This document shows positions 6,217-12,141 of a stretch of DNA of 12,141 bases, in pieces. Under the pieces are notes generated by a model that saw only the letters and a program-made list of their open reading frames with translations, did no database searches and had not been told where the DNA came from. The first letter of the stretch is position 1, and each line of letters begins with the position of its first letter. The translations under genes and the position numbers were made by a program. This DNA comes from an uncultured Roseburia sp. (lineage in GTDB: Bacteria; Bacillota; Clostridia; Lachnospirales; Lachnospiraceae): the NCBI GenBank assembly GCA_934307185.1, contig CAKRCJ010000041.1:1-12141 (forward strand). The letters run 5' to 3'.

Positions 6217-8136
6217 ATGAGAATCAGAGACTTGCTCGCAGCGGAAAGTATCGAATTACAGGGAAAAGCGACAGGTAAAAAAGAAGCTCTTGACAAGATG
6301 GTTGATTTGATGGCAAAGAGCGGAAAAATCAGTGATGTGGAAGTTTACCGGAAAGGTGTCTACGCAAGAGAAGAGGAAAGCACAACTGGAATTGGAGAGG
6401 GAATTGCAATTCCGCACTGCAAATCCGACTCCGTAAAAAGACCGGGACTTGCAGCAATGGTTGTACCGGACGGAGTAGATTTTGACTCGTTAGACGGTGA
6501 GAAAGTAAACCTTATCTTTTTGATTGCAGCACCAGACACGAAAGAAAATGTACATCTGGATGTTTTAAGCAAATTATCCGTTTTGCTCATGGATGAGAAT
6601 TTTACTGACGGACTCCGCAATGCGAAAACAGTAGATGAGTTCTTAAAAGTAATTGATGAAGCTGAGAATGAGAAGGATGCAGAGGAAGAAAAGAAGGAAG
6701 CAGAAAAAGCAGCAGAAGCACCTGTTTCCGGTGAAAAATTTATTCTTGCAGTTACCGGCTGCCCGACTGGAATAGCACATACTTATATGGCAGCAGAGGC
6801 TTTGGAGAAGAAAGCAAAAGAGCTTGGATGTAGAATAAAAGTTGAGACAAGAGGCTCCGGTGGTGCGAAAAATGTTCTCACAAAGGCAGAGATTGCAGAA
6901 GCCGACTGTATTATTGTTGCAGCAGATACACAGGTTCCGATGGACCGTTTTGCAGGAAAGCCGGTTATTCAGTGTAAGGTTGCAGACGGAATTAGTAAGT
7001 CAGAAGAACTGCTTGAGAAAGCGATGAACGGTCACGCCGCAATTTATCAGGCAGACGGAGCAGTAGAAGCGGATGACGCCGAGGAAGGAAAAGACAGTCT
7101 GGGACATCAGATTTACAAGCATCTGATGAATGGTGTTTCCCATATGCTTCCATTCGTAGTTGGTGGTGGTATTTTAATTGCAATCGCATTTTTGATTGAT
7201 GGTTTTTCGGTAGACTTAAATTCACTTCCACTGGACCAGAGATCGAATTTTGGTACGATTACACCGATGGCAGCAATGTTTAAATCAATTGGTGGTGTGG
7301 CATTTGGCTTTATGCTTCCGATTTTAGCCGGATTTATTGCGATGAGTATTGCAGACCGTCCCGGTCTTGCTGTTGGTTTTGTTGGTGGAGCAATTGCAGC
7401 AAATGGAACTTCTGGTTTCCTTGGAGCACTTGTAGCTGGCTTTTTGGCAGGTTATGTAGTATTATTATTAAAGAAAATCTGTAATAAGCTTCCAGACAGC
7501 TTAGAGGGTACAAAACCAGTATTGATTTATCCGTTATGTGGTATTTTTATTGTCGGTGTGCTGATGACTTATGTAGTTGAACCTCCAATCGGAGCATTAA
7601 ATACATTAATCAATAACGGCTTAAACGGTTTGAACGGAGCAAGTGCTATTTTACTTGGAGCATTACTGGGAGGTATGATGTCTGTTGATATGGGTGGTCC
7701 GGTCAACAAAGCAGCTTATGTATTTGGTACAGCTTCTATTGCAGCAGGAAACTACAATATTATGGCAGCAGTTATGGTAGGTGGTATGGTTCCACCAATC
7801 GCAATTGCACTTGCAACATTAATTTTCAAAAATAAATTTACTGCAGATGAGAGAAAAGCAGGACCTACAAACTTTATTATGGGACTTTCCTTTATCACAG
7901 AAGGTGCAATTCCATTTGCAGCTTCCGATCCGCTTCATGTTTTGCCGGCATGTGTGGCAGGTTCAGCAGTAGCAGGAGCATTATCTATGGCATTTAATTG
8001 TACATTAATGGCTCCACATGGTGGAATCTTCGTATTCCTTACCGTAGGCAATCCGTTATTATATCTTGTATCCTTAGCGATTGGTTCAGTAGTAGGATGC
8101 GTATTACTTGGTGTATTAAAGAAAAATGCAGCATAA
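6217..8136 (+). CDS. fruA: PTS fructose transporter, fused EIIABC
   Basis: A 639-residue membrane permease that imports fructose and phosphorylates it to fructose-1-phosphate. Residues 1-146 are EIIA, with the phospho-accepting His67 in GIAIPHCKS. A Glu/Lys/Ala-rich linker (about 147-170) follows. EIIB spans about 173-272, with Cys182 in VTGCPTGIAHTYMAAEAL. After a second acidic linker, EIIC (about 297-639) has multiple hydrophobic segments and the family blocks GGPVNKAAYVFG, ITEGAIPFAASDP and APHGGIFVF. Domain order and length match Firmicute FruA. ATG 6217 is chosen over the in-frame upstream start at 6181 because AAGGAGG (6201-6207) sits nine bases before it. It begins 19 bases after fruK, and all three catalytic domains appear intact. 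Confidence 0.95.
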   Translation: MRIRDLLAAESIELQGKATGKKEALDKMVDLMAKSGKISDVEVYRKGVYAREEESTTGIGEGIAIPHCKSDSVKRPGLAAMVVPDGVDFDSLDGEKVNLIFLIAAPDTKENVHLDVLSKLSVLLMDENFTDGLRNAKTVDEFLKVIDEAENEKDAEEEKKEAEKAAEAPVSGEKFILAVTGCPTGIAHTYMAAEALEKKAKELGCRIKVETRGSGGAKNVLTKAEIAEADCIIVAADTQVPMDRFAGKPVIQCKVADGISKSEELLEKAMNGHAAIYQADGAVEADDAEEGKDSLGHQIYKHLMNGVSHMLPFVVGGGILIAIAFLIDGFSVDLNSLPLDQRSNFGTITPMAAMFKSIGGVAFGFMLPILAGFIAMSIADRPGLAVGFVGGAIAANGTSGFLGALVAGFLAGYVVLLLKKICNKLPDSLEGTKPVLIYPLCGIFIVGVLMTYVVEPPIGALNTLINNGLNGLNGASAILLGALLGGMMSVDMGGPVNKAAYVFGTASIAAGNYNIMAAVMVGGMVPPIAIALATLIFKNKFTADERKAGPTNFIMGLSFITEGAIPFAASDPLHVLPACVAGSAVAGALSMAFNCTLMAPHGGIFVFLTVGNPLLYLVSLAIGSVVGCVLLGVLKKNAA

Positions 8137-8162
8137 AAAAATAAAAAAAGGAGAAAAAGACA

Positions 8163-8420
8163 ATGAAAGAATTTAAATATGTGATTAAAGATGCAGAAGG
8201 TATTCATGCAAGACCAGCAGGATTATTTGTAAAAGAGGCATCCGCATTTCCATGTAAAGTAACAATTGAAAAAGAAGGAAAAGAAGTTGATGCAAAACGT
8301 ATTTTCGGAGTAATGGGACTCGCTGTAAAATGCGGACAGGAAATTACATTAAGAACAGATGGTGAAAATGAAGAAGAAGCAATGCAGAAATTAAGTGCAT
8401 TTTTAGAGGCTAATCTGTAA
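8163..8420 (+). CDS. ptsH: HPr-family phosphocarrier protein lacking Ser46
   Basis: An 85-residue HPr that carries phosphate from Enzyme I to EIIA domains. EGIHARPAGLFV (12-23) places the active His at 15 with the conserved Arg17-Pro18. The second conserved region reads AKRIFGVMGLAV (44-55), where most Firmicute HPr proteins have KSIMGVMSLG. Residue 46 is therefore Arg (codon CGT) instead of the Ser phosphorylated by HPr kinase in catabolite repression. The protein should still work in transport but should not be able to become Ser-phosphorylated HPr. AAGGAG (about 8147-8152) precedes ATG, 26 bases after fruA stops. It may be a fructose-operon HPr beside a standard HPr elsewhere, or the only HPr; the window does not tell. 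Confidence 0.93.
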   Translation: MKEFKYVIKDAEGIHARPAGLFVKEASAFPCKVTIEKEGKEVDAKRIFGVMGLAVKCGQEITLRTDGENEEEAMQKLSAFLEANL

Positions 8421-8431
8421 AGTAAGAACGA

Positions 8432-8467
8432 ATGCAAATGGACTGCTTGGCGGCAGTCCATTTGCAT
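8432..8467 (+). other. Strong intercistronic hairpin between HPr and Enzyme I genes, without T tract
   Basis: ATGCAAATGGACTGC (8432-8446) and GCAGTCCATTTGCAT (8453-8467) are perfect 15-base complements around a six-base loop. The following bases are ATCAGATGAG, so the T run of an intrinsic terminator is missing. It begins 11 bases after the HPr stop. A role in protecting or processing the mRNA, or in weak attenuation of Enzyme I expression, is the likely reading. Confidence 0.75.
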
Positions 8468-8512
8468 ATCAGATGAGAGCTGTTTAGTCGGAAAAATTTT
8501 GGAGGTAGAACA

Positions 8513-10132
8513 ATGATTTTAGAGGGAAAAAGTGTTTTTGGCGGAATTGCGATTGGACGACTGTCTATTTATAATAAAAAAGAAAATCAGGTAAAACGTG
8601 AAAAAATTACAGATGTAGAAAAAGAAATCAAACGTTTTACAGATGCGAAAGAAACAGCAAAAGAGCAGTTAGCGGGATTTTACGAGAAAGCAGTAAAAGA
8701 AGTCGGTGAAGTAAATGCACAGATTTTTGAAGTACATCAGATGATGTTAGATGACCTTGATTACGTGGAGTCTATTACCAACATGATTCGTACACAGGAA
8801 GTAAATGCAGAGTTTGCAGTAGCATCAACCGGGGATAATTTTTCACAGATGTTTGCAGCAATGGATGATGATTATATGAAGGAAAGAGCAGCAGATGTAA
8901 AAGATATTTCCAACCGTGTGATTTCTATTTTGCAGGGAGCAGAGCATGGCGCAATGACCGGAGACGAACCATTTATTCTTCTTGCAGATGACCTTGCACC
9001 GAGTGAGACGGTTCAGTTAGACAAGTCAAAAGTACTTTCTTTTGTAACAAGACATGGTTCTACCAATTCACATACAGCAATTCTTGCAAGAACAATGAAT
9101 ATCCCGGCATTAATCGGAATTGATTTTTCTGATGAAGTGGATAGAAAAATGGGTATTGTGGACGGTTATACCGGAACACTTTATGTTGACCCGGACGAAG
9201 AGACAATGAAAAAATATCAGGCGAAAAAAGCCGAGGATGAGAATAAGAAGCGTCTGTTATTAGAGTTAAAGGGAAAAGAGAATGTCACCTTAGACGGAAA
9301 GAAAATCAATCTTTATGCAAATATCGGAGGTGTTGCAGACGTTGCGAATGCGTTAAGCAATGATGCGGGCGGAATAGGACTTTTCCGAAGTGAGTTCTTA
9401 TATCTGGAGTCTGAGGATTATCCGAGTGAGGAAGCACAGTTTTCTGCCTATAAGACCGTTGCAGAAAATATGGCAGGAAAAAAAGTCATCATTCGTACAT
9501 TAGATATTGGTGCGGATAAACAGGTAGACTATTTCAATATGGATAAGGAAGAAAATCCTGCAATGGGTTATCGTGCCATTCGTATCTGCCTTGACCGTCC
9601 GGAGATTTTTAAGACACAGCTCCGTGCCATTTACCGTGCAAGCTATTATGGAACAATTTCCATTATGTTCCCGATGATTATTTCTGTGAAAGAAGTAAGA
9701 CAAATTAAAGCGGTTATTGCACAAGTAAAGGCAGAACTTACCGAAGAAGGAATTTCTTATAAGGATTGTGAAATCGGAATTATGATTGAGACGCCGGCGG
9801 CTGTTATGATTTCTGATTTGCTGGCAGAGGAAGTAGACTTTTTCTCCATCGGAACCAACGACCTGACACAGTACACACTGGCAATTGACCGCCAGAACCC
9901 GAAGCTTGACAATATTTATGACTCACATCACGAGGCAATCCTTCGTATGTTAAAAATGGTTGTGGATAACGGACATAAGCATGGCTGCTGGGTTGGTATC
10001 TGTGGAGAGCTTGGTGCAGACACAACACTGACTTCGACCTTCCTTAAAATGGGCTTTGATGAATTATCCGTATCGCCGTCTATGGTGCTTCGGGTAAGGG
10101 AAGCTATTCGTGAGACGAGAGTGGAGGAATAA
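8513..10132 (+). CDS. ptsI: PTS Enzyme I (phosphoenolpyruvate-protein phosphotransferase)
   Basis: A 539-residue cytosolic enzyme that takes phosphate from PEP and passes it to HPr. The N-terminal part holds the HPr-binding helices (about 35-145) and the phosphohistidine domain with active His187 in GSTNSHTAILAR. The C-terminal PEP-binding barrel (about 255-539) shows GIGLFRSEFLY (287-297), NPAMGYRAIR (348-357), IGIMIETPAA, FFSIGTNDLTQY (443-454) and GICGELGAD (495-503) with catalytic Cys497. The length is somewhat below the roughly 570 residues of E. coli and Bacillus Enzyme I, but all catalytic motifs are present. GGAGG (8502-8506) precedes ATG 8513. It is the last gene of the fru operon, 92 bases after HPr with the hairpin between. 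No clear terminator follows it. Confidence 0.95.
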   Translation: MILEGKSVFGGIAIGRLSIYNKKENQVKREKITDVEKEIKRFTDAKETAKEQLAGFYEKAVKEVGEVNAQIFEVHQMMLDDLDYVESITNMIRTQEVNAEFAVASTGDNFSQMFAAMDDDYMKERAADVKDISNRVISILQGAEHGAMTGDEPFILLADDLAPSETVQLDKSKVLSFVTRHGSTNSHTAILARTMNIPALIGIDFSDEVDRKMGIVDGYTGTLYVDPDEETMKKYQAKKAEDENKKRLLLELKGKENVTLDGKKINLYANIGGVADVANALSNDAGGIGLFRSEFLYLESEDYPSEEAQFSAYKTVAENMAGKKVIIRTLDIGADKQVDYFNMDKEENPAMGYRAIRICLDRPEIFKTQLRAIYRASYYGTISIMFPMIISVKEVRQIKAVIAQVKAELTEEGISYKDCEIGIMIETPAAVMISDLLAEEVDFFSIGTNDLTQYTLAIDRQNPKLDNIYDSHHEAILRMLKMVVDNGHKHGCWVGICGELGADTTLTSTFLKMGFDELSVSPSMVLRVREAIRETRVEE

Positions 10133-10214
10133 AAAAAGAATTTTGTTACAGATACAGTTTATGTAAAAAAAACAACCATTTGTGCCATTTTTCCAATCAG
10201 CAAAAAAATCTGTG

Positions 10215-10240
10215 CTAACATCATACTAACAAATATTAGT
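10215..10240 (+). promoter_or_regulatory. Repeat cluster upstream of the GH3 gene, possible regulator site
   Basis: In the 141-base gap before the GH3 gene, CTAACA occurs at 10215-10220 and 10226-10231, 11 bases apart, and ACTAA (10225-10229) with TTAGT (10236-10240) forms an inverted repeat around six bases. I find no convincing -35/-10 pair and no clear terminator for the operon before it. The cluster could bind a sugar regulator; evidence is limited to its arrangement. Confidence 0.25.
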
Positions 10241-10273
10241 CAGTTATCAAAAAGCATAGAGGAGAACGAAAAA

Positions 10274-12141
10274 ATGAGTTTAAAATATGGGGAAATCATC
10301 AAGAAGATGTCATTGGAAGAAAAAGCACTTATGATGTCTGGAAAAAATACATGGGAAACTGTAGACTTTGAGAAATACGGAATACCTTCAATGGCAATGT
10401 CTGATGGACCTCACGGATTAAGACGCCAGGCAGGCGCAGGAGACCACCTCGGATTAAATGCCAGCCTTCCGGCAACCTGTTTCCCGACTGCGGCAACGAT
10501 TGCAAACAGTTGGGATGAAAAGCTGGGGGAAGAAATCGGTGTGGCACTTGCGGAAGAAGCAGTGACAATGGACGTAAATGTCATCTTAGGACCGGGACTT
10601 AATATCAAGAGAAGCCCGCTCTGCGGACGTAACTTTGAGTATTTTTCCGAGGATCCATATCATGCAGGAAAAATGGCAGCAGCCTATGTCAAAGGAATTC
10701 AGAGTAAAGGAATTTCTGCCTGCCCGAAGCATTTTGCGGCAAACAGCCAGGAGCTTCGCCGTATGGCAAGTGATTCGGTTGTAGACGAACGTACTTTTAG
10801 AGAAATCTATACGACTGGATTTGAAATTGCGATTAAGGAAGGAAAATCCAAATCCATTATGTCTTCCTACAACGAGATTAATGGTGTTTATGCGAATGAG
10901 AACCGCCATATGTTACAGGAAATTCTTGTGGACGAGTGGGGATTTGACGGATATGTTGTCTCCGACTGGGGCGGAAGCAATGACCATGCGCTCGGTGTTA
11001 TGAATGGAAGTCATCTGGAGATGCCTGGAACTGGAAAATCAGGCATGAGGGACATTGTTCGTGCGGTAAAAGACGGCACATTACCGGAAGAAGTATTAGA
11101 CCAGCGTTTAGACGAGTTGTTAAATGTTGTTTTTGCAACACATCAGGCGACAGTTGATGGAAAAGGAACAAAATTTGACATTGAGAGACATCATGCACTG
11201 GCAAGAAAAGCAGCAGAGGAAAGTGTTGTATTATTAAAAAATAATAACAATATTCTTCCGTTAAAACCTGGCACAAAAGTGGCAGTCATCGGTGATTTTG
11301 CAAAAACCCCGCGTTATCAGGGCGCAGGCTCATCCCTTGTCAACCCGACTAAACAGCCGGAATCTATATTAGATGTGATTGGGGACAGCGGTCTTACCAT
11401 GACAGCTTATGAGCAAGGTTATATCCGCAACCGTAAACCAAATGCAGCACTTGCAAAAGCAGCAGTGGAAGCGGCAAAAAATGCGGATGTTGTTCTTGTA
11501 TTTGCAGGATTAGACGAAATAAGTGAATCAGAAGGACTTGACCGTACCCATATGCATATGCCACAGGCTCAGAATGAGTTAATTGACGAAATTACAGCAG
11601 TAAATTCCAATGTCGTTGTTGTTCTTTCAGCAGGATCTTCCATTGAAATGCCGTGGTTTGATTATGTTCAGGGAATTGTACATGGATACCTGGGTGGTCA
11701 GGCAGGCGCGTCTGCAGTCATGAATGTTCTTACCGGAAAAGTATGCCCATCCGGTAAACTAAATGAAACATATCCATTGCATTACGAAGATACACCGGCA
11801 TATCGTTACTATCCAAGTAAGGAACGCAGCAGTGAGTATCGTGAAGCACTTTATGTAGGATACCGCTATTATACAACAGTTGGGAAAAAAGTACGTTTTC
11901 CATTCGGATATGGTTTGAGCTACACTACATTTACCTACAATAATCTTTCTGTAGACGAAAACGGTGTAACCTTTACGATAAAAAATACCGGAGCAGTCGA
12001 AGGAACTGAAATTGCACAGCTTTATGTTGGAAAACAGTCAGAAACTATTTTCCGCCCGGTTCGGGAATTAAAGGGTTTTGCAAGAGTGACTTTAGCACCT
12101 GGCGAAGAAAAAGAGGTACATATTCCATTTGACGACAAGAC
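10274..12141 (+). CDS. Glycoside hydrolase family 3 protein, beta-glucosidase-like (3' end outside window)
   Basis: The frame is open for 622 codons from ATG 10274 to the window edge, with GAGGAG (10259-10264) nine bases upstream. The N-terminal GH3 barrel shows SDGPHGLR (44-51), LGPGLNIKRSPLCGRNFEYFSEDP, the substrate-binding KHFAANSQE (152-160) and VVSDWGG with the likely nucleophile Asp231. ESVVLLKNNNNILPL (316-330) starts the second GH3 domain; SEGLDR holds Glu420, the probable acid/base region. FPFGYGLSYTTF and the start of a fibronectin-III-like domain (LYVGKQSE, RELKGFARVTLAPGE) follow. There is no signal peptide, so it should act in the cytosol on imported beta-linked glucosides or oligosaccharides. 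Beta-xylosidase or another GH3 activity cannot be excluded. Confidence 0.93.
   Translation, partial: MSLKYGEIIKKMSLEEKALMMSGKNTWETVDFEKYGIPSMAMSDGPHGLRRQAGAGDHLGLNASLPATCFPTAATIANSWDEKLGEEIGVALAEEAVTMDVNVILGPGLNIKRSPLCGRNFEYFSEDPYHAGKMAAAYVKGIQSKGISACPKHFAANSQELRRMASDSVVDERTFREIYTTGFEIAIKEGKSKSIMSSYNEINGVYANENRHMLQEILVDEWGFDGYVVSDWGGSNDHALGVMNGSHLEMPGTGKSGMRDIVRAVKDGTLPEEVLDQRLDELLNVVFATHQATVDGKGTKFDIERHHALARKAAEESVVLLKNNNNILPLKPGTKVAVIGDFAKTPRYQGAGSSLVNPTKQPESILDVIGDSGLTMTAYEQGYIRNRKPNAALAKAAVEAAKNADVVLVFAGLDEISESEGLDRTHMHMPQAQNELIDEITAVNSNVVVVLSAGSSIEMPWFDYVQGIVHGYLGGQAGASAVMNVLTGKVCPSGKLNETYPLHYEDTPAYRYYPSKERSSEYREALYVGYRYYTTVGKKVRFPFGYGLSYTTFTYNNLSVDENGVTFTIKNTGAVEGTEIAQLYVGKQSETIFRPVRELKGFARVTLAPGEEKEVHIPFDDK

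Noticed and set aside
8432..8470. Intrinsic terminator after ptsH
   Set aside because: The stem is strong but no T tract follows, and ptsI continues downstream in the same direction.
8432..8476. Tiny open frame (14 codons, starting MQMDC) inside the ptsH-ptsI hairpin
   Set aside because: Its start codon is in the stem, there is no ribosome site, and the sequence is explained by the hairpin.
10584..11276. Several - and + strand open frames inside the GH3 gene
   Set aside because: They overlap a single 622-codon frame with full GH3 motifs and have no ribosome sites or family resemblance.

Overview
The window looks like chromosomal DNA of a low-GC Gram-positive anaerobe of the class Clostridia, most probably a gut Lachnospiraceae-type bacterium. 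I infer this from AT-rich intergenic DNA, strong AGGAGG-type ribosome sites, an A-B-C order fructose permease, a YitT-family membrane protein, an Rpn-family nuclease with a Gly-Gln repeat tail, and a GH3 glucosidase. The genus cannot be fixed from the sequence alone.

Layout. Positions 1-195 are the 3' end of the ATP synthase epsilon gene (atpC), closed by a hairpin terminator. A cytidylate-kinase-like gene (317-895, +) converges on a YitT-family membrane protein gene (941-1795, -), and a perfect 20-bp-stem hairpin between them can stop transcription from both sides. The 317-bp gap at 1796-2112 holds a candidate yitT promoter overlapped by an inverted repeat, a small structured patch and a start-less 27-codon open stretch. 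Next comes a tightly packed + strand trio: an Rpn-type PD-(D/E)XK nuclease (2113-3138) carrying nine 12-bp repeats, a GNAT acetyltransferase that overlaps it by 11 bp (3128-3700), and a histidine phosphatase (3704-4306) whose stop codon lies inside a terminator stem.

The centre of the window is a five-gene fructose PTS operon (4498-10132): DeoR-type regulator, 1-phosphofructokinase, fused EIIABC fructose permease, HPr and Enzyme I. Together these are nearly the whole route from PEP to fructose 1,6-bisphosphate: Enzyme I takes phosphate from PEP, HPr passes it to EIIA then EIIB, EIIC imports fructose as fructose-1-phosphate, and FruK phosphorylates it again. The operon starts at a good promoter (TTGACT-17-TATAAT) set among three copies of a 22-bp direct repeat with core TGACGGAA, very likely the operator of the regulator. 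Two features stand out: the HPr has Arg where the regulatory Ser46 normally sits, and a 15-bp perfect hairpin with no T tract separates HPr from Enzyme I.

The window ends in a GH3 beta-glycosidase gene (10274 onward) that runs off the edge. No tRNA, rRNA, CRISPR array, insertion sequence or riboswitch was recognised. The most unusual parts are the Arg46 HPr, the fru operator array, and the Rpn gene with its possible internal start and coupled downstream genes.
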